Shown in pieces: positions 18,111 to 25,321 of a DNA stretch of 64,000 bases. Position numbers and translations under genes: made by a program. This stretch comes from Agromyces allii (GTDB taxonomy: Bacteria; Actinomycetota; Actinomycetes; Actinomycetales; Microbacteriaceae): assembly GCF_009749385.1 (NCBI RefSeq), contig NZ_WBIN01000001.1:124001-188000 (forward strand), in the 5' to 3' direction. Within the stretch, counting starts at the first letter, position 1. Each line of letters opens with the position of its first letter. The notes beneath the pieces are model-generated. The model ran no database searches, was not told where the DNA came from, and worked only from the letters and a program-made list of their open reading frames with translations.

Positions 18111-19384
18111 GCGGCGGCCTCGCCGGCAGGTTCGGGCGACCCCGACTCTTCGGCCGAGGCGGGCACATCGTCGACGACGATCCCTGCGGCGCGGTACTTC
18201 TCGAGCCGCCGCGGACGCATCCCGGTGGGCCGCAGCTCGCCGGCCACCGTCGTGAAGATCGGATCGACGTCGACGCTGCCGTCGGTGCAGTCGCCGGTGG
18301 GTGCGGAGATCTCGACGACGCTGCGGTGTCCGCTGGCATCGATGCCGAGGTGCACCACGAGATCGATGCAGGTCGCGACCGTCGGAACCACGAACGACGC
18401 GTCGATGTTTCGCCCGGCGAGGAGCGGCAGGGTGCAGAGCTTCGTCAGGGCGTCGCGCGCCGAGTTCGCGTGGATCGTGCACATGCCGGGAAGCCCCGAG
18501 TTCAGGGCGATGAGGAGGTCGAGGCTCTCGGCTTCGCGCACCTCGCCCACGATGAGCCGGTCGGGCCGCATGCGCAGAGACTCCTTGATGAGTCGCCGCA
18601 GCGTGATCTCGCCGGTGCCCTCGAGGCTCGGCTGGCGGCACTGCAACGACACGAGATCGCGCACGTCGAGGTCGAGCTCGAACGTCTCCTCGATGGTGAT
18701 CACGCGCTCGTCGACCCTCGCCGACGACATCAACGCGTTCAAGAGCGTGGTCTTGCCGGTGTGCGTGGCGCCGGAGACCAGGATGTTCGCCCCGGCGACG
18801 ACGCTCGCGCGCAGGAATCCGGCGGCCTCGGCGGTGAGCGACCCGAGCTCGACGAGCACCTCGAGCGTGCGGATGCGACGTTGGAACTTGCGGATGTTCA
18901 CGGCCCAGTGCGTGCGCGACACGTCGGGGATCGCGACGTGGAGCCGTGAGCCGTCGGGCAGCGAGGCGTCGACGAACGGCGAGCTCAGGTCGACGCGACG
19001 ACCGCTGTGCTGCAGCATGCGCTCGACGAGTTCGCGCACCTCGCGGTCGTTCAGCACGACGGTCGTGAGTTCGGCGACGCCGTTGCGCGCGATGAACACG
19101 CGCGTCGGGCCGTTGATCCAGATCTCCTCGACCCCCGGGTCGTCGAAGAACGGCTGCAGCGGCCCGTAGCCCGTGATCGCGGCTTCGACCTCGCGTGCCG
19201 TCGCGAATTCGTCGAGGAGCTCGGGGTGGGCCCCGGCGAGCGCGCGCTCGCTGTAGCGCAGCACCTCTTCGCGCGTGAACCTCGCGGCGGCGTCCGAGTC
19301 GCGGCCGAGGTCGACGCCCTCGTGCAGCACGCGGGTGCGCACGCGCTCGGTGATCGTGCGGACGGGGTCGGACATGACACCCAT
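18107..19384 (-). CDS. tadA: Pilus assembly ATPase TadA/CpaF
   Basis: A secretion ATPase of about 425 residues that powers Flp pilus assembly. It has Walker A GATHTGKTTLLNAL (near residue 212), an Asp box ITIEETFELDL, Walker B RLIVGEVREAE near 270 and a His box (MCTIHANSARDALTKL) near 297. The third position of Walker A, His, is less usual than Gly. Two ATG starts are possible, at 19384 and 19375; neither has a good ribosome site. It is the first gene of the visible operon: no CpaE/TadZ-like gene precedes it and no prepilin peptidase is present. Confidence 0.9.
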   Translation of the reverse strand: MGVMSDPVRTITERVRTRVLHEGVDLGRDSDAAARFTREEVLRYSERALAGAHPELLDEFATAREVEAAITGYGPLQPFFDDPGVEEIWINGPTRVFIARNGVAELTTVVLNDREVRELVERMLQHSGRRVDLSSPFVDASLPDGSRLHVAIPDVSRTHWAVNIRKFQRRIRTLEVLVELGSLTAEAAGFLRASVVAGANILVSGATHTGKTTLLNALMSSARVDERVITIEETFELDLDVRDLVSLQCRQPSLEGTGEITLRRLIKESLRMRPDRLIVGEVREAESLDLLIALNSGLPGMCTIHANSARDALTKLCTLPLLAGRNIDASFVVPTVATCIDLVVHLGIDASGHRSVVEISAPTGDCTDGSVDVDPIFTTVAGELRPTGMRPRRLEKYRAAGIVVDDVPASAEESGSPEPAGEAAA

Positions 19385-19415
19385 CTTGGGGTGACGGCCG
19401 CCGGGCACCGCGAAG

Positions 19416-19424
19416 TTATCCACA
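19416..19424 (+). promoter_or_regulatory. Isolated DnaA-box-like sequence upstream of tadA
   Basis: A perfect TTATCCACA match lies 32 bases upstream of the tadA start. The surrounding 227-base gap (19385-19611) otherwise shows only GGATGCC repeats and nothing I can call a gene. One box alone does not indicate an origin. Confidence 0.35.
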
Positions 19425-19611
19425 CGGCCGGCCGGCGGCATCCGCTCGATCAGGCTGACGGATGCCGCGCCACGGCCTTTTGCGCCGTCACGAGCGTTTC
19501 ATCGGCTCCCCGATGCGGCGAACGCCCGTGGCGCGAGCACGGCGCCACCGCGTTTGGACCACGCCGCGCGAACGTGCGCGTGCGCGGCGGGCCCAGCGCG
19601 GGCGCCGATGC

Positions 19612-20631
19612 TCAGTCGAGCGTGACCATGACCTTGTCGGCCGCGCCGGGCGTCGCGGCGACCTCGAGGGCGCGCTGCACGTCGGCGATGTCGAAGCGGT
19701 CGCTGATGATGAGCCGGTACTTCCGCCAGTTGGCGATTAGATCGTCGGTGACCTCGAAGATCTCGGTCGGGTAGCCCATCGACATGATGATCGAGATCTC
19801 GGTGGTGAGCAGGCCGCCGAAGTCGACCTCGACGGGCTTCTTGTGCACCGCAGGAATGACGAGGCGTGCGCCCTGCTTGACCAGGCCGAACACGGTGGTC
19901 GGCACGACGGGGGCGCCGGCGGCGTCGAGGTAGACGTCGGTCGCGGGGCGGGCATCGCGGATGCCGACGACGGGCGGAGCTTCGCCGTGCAGCTCGATGA
20001 GGCGGGCCTTCACGTCCTCTTCGGCCGAGTTGATCACGGCATCCGCGCCGATCGCGAGGGCCTTCTCGAGGCGCGTCGGCAGGATGTCGATGACGACGAC
20101 GTGCTCGACGCCCTTCGCCTTGAGGCTGAGCAGCGCGCCGAGGCCGATGGGGCCCGCGCCGAAGACCACGGCCTTCTCGCCGGCCTTCGCGCCCGAGCGG
20201 TTGACGGCATGGCGGGCCACGGCCATGGGCTCGTTGAGCGCGGCGACCTCGAACGGGATCTCGTTCGGGATGACGCGGAAGTGCGTTCCGGCGACGGCGT
20301 CGAAGAGCACGACGAGCGGCGAGAACGCGCCCTGGGCGCCGCCCGAGCCGATGATGCCGTCGCTCGCGGCCATCGGGTTGATGACGACGTGGTCGCCGAC
20401 CGCGGCATCCGTCACCTCGTCGCCGACGAACACGATCTCGCCCGCGGGCTCGTGGCCGAGCGGGGTCGCGCCCTGCCGCGGCGGGATGCCGCCGTACATC
20501 GTGTACATGTGGTCGCTGCCGCAGATGCCGCACGCGCGGATGCGCACGAGCACGTCGCGCGGTCCGGCGGTGGGCTCGGGCACCTCCACGATCTCGGTGG
20601 TGTTGGGTGCGGTGACCATGACCGACTTCAT
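19612..20631 (-). CDS. Zinc-dependent medium-chain alcohol/polyol dehydrogenase
   Basis: A 339-residue MDR-family oxidoreductase. Catalytic zinc ligands are seen in RACGICGSDHMY near residue 35 and GHEPAGEI near 60; the cofactor motif VFGAGPIGLGALL lies near 160. The four-cysteine structural-zinc lobe is absent. NAD(P)-dependent oxidation of a sugar alcohol or threonine-like substrate is likely. I choose the ATG at 20631, since GAGAGGA lies 9 bases before it; the first ATG at 20640 directly abuts that sequence and could not use it. It is divergent from a LacI-family gene and shares a candidate operator. Confidence 0.85.
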   Translation of the reverse strand: MKSVMVTAPNTTEIVEVPEPTAGPRDVLVRIRACGICGSDHMYTMYGGIPPRQGATPLGHEPAGEIVFVGDEVTDAAVGDHVVINPMAASDGIIGSGGAQGAFSPLVVLFDAVAGTHFRVIPNEIPFEVAALNEPMAVARHAVNRSGAKAGEKAVVFGAGPIGLGALLSLKAKGVEHVVVIDILPTRLEKALAIGADAVINSAEEDVKARLIELHGEAPPVVGIRDARPATDVYLDAAGAPVVPTTVFGLVKQGARLVIPAVHKKPVEVDFGGLLTTEISIIMSMGYPTEIFEVTDDLIANWRKYRLIISDRFDIADVQRALEVAATPGAADKVMVTLD

Positions 20632-20681
20632 CGCCGTCATTCCTCTCTCGTCCGGCTCGCGCTGGGTTCGCGTTGCGGATC

Positions 20682-20697
20682 ACTAAATCGAATAAGT
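20682..20697. promoter_or_regulatory. Candidate LacI-family operator
   Basis: ACTAAATCGAATAAGT is an imperfect palindrome centred on TCGA (12 of 16 positions symmetric). A central CpG is typical of LacI/GalR operators. It lies in the 105-base gap between the divergent dehydrogenase and LacI-type genes and is the only AT-rich block there. Confidence 0.6.
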
Positions 20698-20736
20698 GCA
20701 GTCTACGCTGGGATGCTGAGAGGTGGAGAAGAGCCG

Positions 20737-21684
20737 ATGCGATCCAAGCGAGTGACCATGAAGGACGTCTCCGTGGCGGCCGGCGTCTCGCAGGCGACCG
20801 TGAGCTTCGTACTGAACGACAAGCCGACCGAGACCATCTCGCCCGAGACCCGCGAGCGCGTGCGCCGCGCGGCGGCCGAGCTCGGGTACGTGCCGAACGG
20901 ATCGGCGCGCGCCCTTCGCGAGGGCACCTCGCGCATCGTGATCCTGAACGTCGCGCGCCTCCCCCACGGCGGCACGGGACTCGCGGCGTTCATCGACGCG
21001 CTCGACGCCGAGCTCGAGCGCCTCGACCACATGCTCCTCGTGCGCTACCGAGCGGGCTCCGACGACATCGAGCGCCTGACCGCGATGGTCTCGCCGCGCG
21101 CCGTGCTCGACCTCGACCGCATCTACGACTCCCCCGATGCCGAGCAGGCCGACGGGGGCTGGACCGAGGGCCTCGCCGCGCACACCGCGGTGCAGATCCG
21201 CCACCTCGTCGAGACCGGGCACGAGCAGGTCGGGTTCGCGCTGCCGAGGTCTCGGGTCGCCGCTGGGCTCGCCCGACTCGCAGCACTGCGCGTCGGCTAC
21301 GCCCGTCGCGTGCTCGAAGATCTGCGGATGCCGCAGCCGCACACGCTGACCCTGGGCGCGACCGCCGACGACGACCGCCGCAGCCTGGCCGAGTTCGTCG
21401 AACGCCACCCGCAGGTCACCGCCGTCGCCGCGCTCGACGACGAGACCGCACTGCGCGTGCTCGCGGCGGCGAGCGCACTCGGCATCGAGGTTCCGGGCCG
21501 GCTCGCGGTCATCGGCTTCGACGACGCCGGACTCGGCGAGTTCGCGACCCCGAGCCTCACGACCGTGCGCATCGACACCGCGGCGTTCGGGCGGCGACTC
21601 GCGCGCGTCACGCTCGGCCTGCCCGTCGATCCGGCGGCGCCGACGCCCGCCGCGGCCGTCGTCGTTCGGCGCGACTCGGCCTGA
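20737..21684 (+). CDS. LacI-family transcriptional regulator
   Basis: A 315-residue regulator. The N-terminal helix-turn-helix reads VTMKDVSVAAGVSQATVSF (residues 6-24), followed by the hinge-helix region LGYVPNGSARALREG. The periplasmic-binding-protein-like sensor domain follows, ending with VIGFDDAGLGEFATPSLTTV near residue 265. It is slightly shorter than usual, with a compact N-terminal subdomain. GGTGGAGAAGAG precedes the ATG at 20737. It probably represses the divergent dehydrogenase and itself through the palindrome at 20682-20697. The effector is unknown. Confidence 0.9.
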   Translation: MRSKRVTMKDVSVAAGVSQATVSFVLNDKPTETISPETRERVRRAAAELGYVPNGSARALREGTSRIVILNVARLPHGGTGLAAFIDALDAELERLDHMLLVRYRAGSDDIERLTAMVSPRAVLDLDRIYDSPDAEQADGGWTEGLAAHTAVQIRHLVETGHEQVGFALPRSRVAAGLARLAALRVGYARRVLEDLRMPQPHTLTLGATADDDRRSLAEFVERHPQVTAVAALDDETALRVLAAASALGIEVPGRLAVIGFDDAGLGEFATPSLTTVRIDTAAFGRRLARVTLGLPVDPAAPTPAAAVVVRRDSA

Positions 21685-21730
21685 TCGGGCCCCGCCGCAC
21701 CGACGCCCGCCCGCGGCATCCGCAATGCCG

Positions 21731-21766
21731 TTCACATCGGGTAATTGATCTGGTACAGTACTTGTC
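21731..21766 (+). promoter_or_regulatory. Promoter of leaderless padR
   Basis: TTCACA (21731-21736), a 17-base spacer and an extended -10 TGGTACAGT (hexamer 21754-21759) give a near-consensus promoter. The ATG follows 7 bases after the -10, so the transcript should start at or next to the start codon. The -10 overlaps the palindromic GTACAGTAC, a possible autoregulatory site. Confidence 0.65.
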
Positions 21767-22153
21767 ATGACCAAGGACACAGCCTCCGGCGCGACGCCGG
21801 ACGACGCCTTCGCAGCCGACCTGCTGCGCGGTCACACCGACACGATCGTGCTCGGAGTGCTCCGTCGGCACGACAGCTACGGCTTCGAGATCTACAAGCT
21901 CATCCGCGACGCCACGGGCGGCGCGTACGAGATCAAGGAGGCGACGCTCTACGCGAGCTACCGCCGCCTCCTCCGCGACGGGCTCGCCGAGGCGTACTGG
22001 GGCGACGAGTCACAGGGCGGCCGCCGCAAGTACTACCGCATCACCGACGCCGGCCGCGCCGCGTTCACGCAGAACGTCGCCGCCTGGGTCGCGACCCGCA
22101 CCATCATCGACTCCCTGCTGGGCAGCACGCCCGCAGCCAAGAAGGGCTCCTGA
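21767..22153 (+). CDS. PadR-family transcriptional regulator
   Basis: A 128-residue PadR-like repressor with a winged helix: TIVLGVLRRHDSYGFEIYKL near residue 26, EIKEATLYASYRRLLRDGL near 56, then the wing GGRRKYYRITDAGRAAF. The gene is followed after a single base by a permease-prefix-domain membrane protein, the standard pairing in which PadR controls a membrane or transport function. It seems leaderless. No separate regulator is nearby, so autoregulation is likely. Confidence 0.92.
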   Translation: MTKDTASGATPDDAFAADLLRGHTDTIVLGVLRRHDSYGFEIYKLIRDATGGAYEIKEATLYASYRRLLRDGLAEAYWGDESQGGRRKYYRITDAGRAAFTQNVAAWVATRTIIDSLLGSTPAAKKGS

Positions 22154-22154
22154 C

Positions 22155-23126
22155 ATGACCGACCACCGCTCCTCCGGCGGCGACCTGCACCGACTGCTCG
22201 ACGAGGCCTTCGTCGGCATCGAGGTCACGCCCGAGATCCAAGACCTGAAAGAGGAGATCCGCGGCAACCTGCTCGCACGCATGGGCGAGCTCGAGGCATC
22301 CGGGCTCTCCCAGTCAGATGCCGCGCGCAAGGCCATCGCCGAACTCGGCGACGTGCGCGAGCTCGTCGACGCCGAGAACGACCTCGCATCGGATGCCGCG
22401 AGCGCCACATCCGCTCCCGCCACCCGTGTCGGCGGCTCGACGTCCGCCGCGCGCGCCGAGTCGGCCACCGCGGCGGCGCTGCGCAACCGCGTGCGCCCGA
22501 ACCCCGCGTTCGTCGTGCGCACCGTCGTGCTGTCGATCATCGGCGGCGCCGCACTGGTGCTGCTCGTGCTCGGCCTCACGCCGCTGCTCGCGCTCGGCGC
22601 AGGCGCGCTCGTCGGCCTCGCCGTCGTGTTCGGGCTCGCGCTCGGCGCCGTCACGGCCGACGCCCTCAGCCAGGAGACGACGACGAACCACCGCATGCCC
22701 GCCGGGCGCGCGATCGGCTACGGCGCGGCCACGGGCCTGCTGCTCGCGGGTCTCGCGTTCACGCCCGTCGTCATCGTGCATCTCGACCTCGCCTGGCTCG
22801 TGCTCGCCGGTGCGGCCGTCATCGGCTCGATCGGCGCGCTGAGCTATCTCGGCACCACGCAGACCAACCGTCACAAGCCGTGGGTCGTGCAGCAGCACCG
22901 CGAGGCGGCGAACATCGGCAACCGCTTCGAGGAGGACCCCGCCTCCGGCGCCCGCTTCGGCATCTACACGGCCGTCATCTGGACCGTCGCGTTCGTCGCG
23001 ATCCCGATCATCGGCTTCACGGCCGGCTGGATCTGGGCTCCGCTCGCCGTCGTCGGCGGCTTCGTGGTCATGATGCTCGTGCTCGCGCGCATGCTCTTCG
23101 GCGGCAAGGCCGAGAAGACCGACTGA
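22155..23126 (+). CDS. Permease-prefix-domain membrane protein (PadR partner)
   Basis: A 323-residue protein. Residues 1-75 form a cytoplasmic permease prefix domain (helical, with LASGLSQSDAARKAIAELGD-like text at residues 38-58 and VRELVDAEND after it). Six or so hydrophobic helices follow from about residue 115 to the end, with a hydrophilic segment near 240-270. Such proteins form operons with PadR regulators and are thought to act in envelope stress or export, but no catalytic function is established. The padR stop and this ATG are one base apart. Confidence 0.78.
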   Translation: MTDHRSSGGDLHRLLDEAFVGIEVTPEIQDLKEEIRGNLLARMGELEASGLSQSDAARKAIAELGDVRELVDAENDLASDAASATSAPATRVGGSTSAARAESATAAALRNRVRPNPAFVVRTVVLSIIGGAALVLLVLGLTPLLALGAGALVGLAVVFGLALGAVTADALSQETTTNHRMPAGRAIGYGAATGLLLAGLAFTPVVIVHLDLAWLVLAGAAVIGSIGALSYLGTTQTNRHKPWVVQQHREAANIGNRFEEDPASGARFGIYTAVIWTVAFVAIPIIGFTAGWIWAPLAVVGGFVVMMLVLARMLFGGKAEKTD

Positions 23127-23144
23127 GTCCGCCGCACGTCGGAC

Positions 23145-23199
23145 CGCGGCATCCGCTTGCTTCATCGCCTCTCGCGACGAAGTCAGGGCGGATGCCGCG
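23145..23199 (+). terminator. Terminator hairpin built from the GGATGCC repeat
   Basis: CGCGGCATCCGC (23145-23156) and its perfect complement GCGGATGCCGCG (23188-23199) enclose 31 bases, directly after the permease-prefix gene. Confidence 0.6.
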
Positions 23200-23295
23200 T
23201 TCCGCCGTTTCGGGCCCCTCTCCACACCTGACGTGGCGGGGCGCCCCGCTTGGGTAGGCTCGCTCCACGTATTCCGCGAGCCCGACGAGGAGCCC

Positions 23296-24576
23296 ATGAC
23301 CAGCCTGCGCAACGATGCGTCTGCACGACTCGAGGCCGTCTCGCGGCGCGACCTCGTCATCGACCTGGCGCGCGTCGCGTGCATCCTGCTCGTGGTGGTC
23401 ATCCACCTGCTCATGATCGGCGTGGGCTACTCCCCCGACGGCGAGCTCGTCGTCTCGCGCCCCCTCGAGGCGCAGCCGTGGTTCGCGGCGGCGACCTGGA
23501 TCGGGCAGATCATGCCGCTCTTCTTCGCCGCGGGCGGGTTCACGGCCCTGACCGCCTGGCGCAGCCTTCTCCGCAAGGGCGGCGATCGCGCCGACTTCGT
23601 GCGCGGGCGCGTGCTGCGGCTCGCCTCGCCGGCCCTGCCGCTCTTCGTCTTCTTCGCCGTCGTGCTCGGCGGCGCGACGATCGCGGGCATCGATCCCGCG
23701 CTGCTCGACACCGTCGCGACGGGCACCGGGAGCCCGCTCTGGTTCCTCGCCGCGTTCCTGCTCGCCCAGTGCGCGGTGCCGTGGATGGTCGCCCTCCACG
23801 ATCGGGCGCCGCGCGCCACGCTGGCGGCGCTCGCTGGCGCCGCCGTCGCGGTCGACGCCATCCGGATCGCCACCGGCATCGAGCCGATCGGGCTCCTGAA
23901 CCTCGCCTTCGTCTGGCTCTTCGTGCAGCAGCTCGGATTCTGGTACGCCGACGGATGGTTCCGCACGCGGCATCCGCTCACCCTCGTCGCGCTCGTGGTC
24001 GCCGCCTATGCCCTCATCTGGGTGGTCGTCGCGGCCGGGTGGTACTCCCCCGACATGCTGACGAACCTGAACCCGCCGACCGTGCCGCTGATGCTGCTCG
24101 GCGTCGCCCAGATCAGCCTGCTCACGCTGCTGCACCGACCGCTCGCCGCACTCATGCGCACGCGCCCCGCGCAGGCCGTGGTCTACCTCGTCGGCAGTCG
24201 CGCCATGACCGTGTACCTCTGGCACCTGCCGGTCATCATCATCGTCGAGGGCGTCTCGCTGCTGATCCCGGGCGCCGCACCCGAACCCGGCAGCGCCGTG
24301 TGGTGGGCGACCCGGCCGATCGCGCTCGTCGTGGTGCTCGGCGTCGTGTTCGCGATCGCACCGCTGCTGCTGCGCTTCGAGCAGGTGCCGACGACGATCC
24401 CCGACGGCCGCCGCCGCCCGGGCTCTGCGGCCATCGCGATCGCGGCCGTGCTCGCGTTCGTGCCGCCGTTCCTCGTGCTCGAGTTCTTCCTCGACCTCCC
24501 GATCGCCGTCACGGGCGTCGTGCTGCTCTCGCTGTCGCTGTGGCTGCTGCGGGCCCGGCGACTCGCGCCCGCCTAG
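23296..24576 (+). CDS. Acyltransferase family 3 membrane protein
   Basis: A 426-residue polytopic membrane protein of the acyltransferase-3 family, which O-acylates sugars or surface polymers. The start DLARVACILLVVVIHLLMIG near residue 23 contains the helix with the catalytic-type His, and RSLLRKGGDR with RVLRLASPALPL follows near 95-110. Ten or so membrane helices are predicted. The ATG at 23296 has GAGGAG upstream. Its stop codon TAG is also the first half of the -10 hexamer of the downstream tRNA gene. Confidence 0.85.
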   Translation: MTSLRNDASARLEAVSRRDLVIDLARVACILLVVVIHLLMIGVGYSPDGELVVSRPLEAQPWFAAATWIGQIMPLFFAAGGFTALTAWRSLLRKGGDRADFVRGRVLRLASPALPLFVFFAVVLGGATIAGIDPALLDTVATGTGSPLWFLAAFLLAQCAVPWMVALHDRAPRATLAALAGAAVAVDAIRIATGIEPIGLLNLAFVWLFVQQLGFWYADGWFRTRHPLTLVALVVAAYALIWVVVAAGWYSPDMLTNLNPPTVPLMLLGVAQISLLTLLHRPLAALMRTRPAQAVVYLVGSRAMTVYLWHLPVIIIVEGVSLLIPGAAPEPGSAVWWATRPIALVVVLGVVFAIAPLLLRFEQVPTTIPDGRRRPGSAAIAIAAVLAFVPPFLVLEFFLDLPIAVTGVVLLSLSLWLLRARRLAPA

Positions 24577-24579
24577 ACT
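24574..24579 (+). promoter_or_regulatory. -10 hexamer of tRNA-Leu overlapping the acyltransferase stop codon
   Basis: TAGACT begins with the TAG stop codon of the acyltransferase gene and ends 12 bases before the mature 5' end of the tRNA. I see no convincing -35. Confidence 0.5.
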
Positions 24580-24591
24580 GAACGGGCACTC

Positions 24592-24673
24592 GCGGGAGTG
24601 GTGAAATCGGCAGACACGCAGGAGTTAGGTTCCTGTGCCTTCGGGCGTGAGGGTTCAAGTCCCTCCTTCCGCA
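24592..24673 (+). tRNA. tRNA-Leu (anticodon UAG)
   Basis: A class II tRNA of 82 bases without encoded CCA. The acceptor stem pairs GCGGGAG with CTTCCGC, with discriminator A at 24673. The D-arm reads GTGGTGAAATCGGCAGAC. The anticodon stem CAGGA/TCCTG encloses the 7-base loop GTTAGGT, giving anticodon TAG, which reads CUA and other CUN codons. A long variable arm (TGCCTTCGGGCG) and T-arm GAGGG-TTCAAGT-CCCTC complete it. Confidence 0.95.
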
Positions 24674-24748
24674 CGGCGACGATGCGCGCCCCGAGATCGG
24701 CCGCGTTCCTCTGCGCTGAAGCAGCCTCGGCGCACCGAGTCTCGCTGC

Positions 24749-25321
24749 TCACCAGGGAATGCTGCACTCCGCGAGCACCCGGAGGTCGCACGCCGGCTCC
24801 CGGATGAACCAGGCCACCGCGTACATCGCGACGAACGCCACGACGAGCGCGAAGATCACGAACCACTCGGGCTCCTGCATCGACGGATGCACCGGCGGGC
24901 CGATCATGAACCCCAGCGCCGGGAGTGCGCAGGTCGTGACGAGACACATCACCATGAACGCGCCCGCGCTCTCGGGGGCGTTCACGTCGATGTGCAGCCA
25001 TCCGGTCATCAGGATCAGCGCGAGGAACGGCGGCAGGCTGACCTTCCACCCGACCACCGCGAACGGCCGGTACCCGAGCGCGGCGAACCCCCAGAACGCC
25101 GCCTGCAGGATGGTGACGATGATGCCGAGCTTCGCGAGCAGCACCCACCAGGTGGGCCACGCGACGAACGCGACGACGGTGATCACCGCACCGATGATCG
25201 AGGTGATCAGCGCCGGGTGCCGAGTGGTCCTCCTCGCCTTCGGGTCGCGAGGCCTGGTGAGGGTGTCGGCGACGGATGCCGGGAGGCCGTAGTAGTCGTG
25301 GCGGTCACTGGGGGTGCTCAC
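24749..25321 (-). CDS. Membrane protein of unknown function in sensor-kinase operon
   Basis: A 190-residue protein with about five membrane helices (near residues 32-55, 60-78, 88-108, 115-140 and 155-178) and a short hydrophilic N-terminus. I do not recognise the family. The GTG at 25321 is chosen because GAAGGGA lies at good distance and the frame upstream runs through a repeat array belonging to the previous gene. It overlaps the end of that gene by 17 bases, so it is the last member of a three-gene coupled operon. Confidence 0.6.
   Translation of the reverse strand: MSTPSDRHDYYGLPASVADTLTRPRDPKARRTTRHPALITSIIGAVITVVAFVAWPTWWVLLAKLGIIVTILQAAFWGFAALGYRPFAVVGWKVSLPPFLALILMTGWLHIDVNAPESAGAFMVMCLVTTCALPALGFMIGPPVHPSMQEPEWFVIFALVVAFVAMYAVAWFIREPACDLRVLAECSIPW

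Noticed and set aside
19385-19611. Replication origin suggested by the DnaA box
   Set aside because: Only one box is present, with no box cluster, AT-rich unwinding region or dnaA/dnaN genes.
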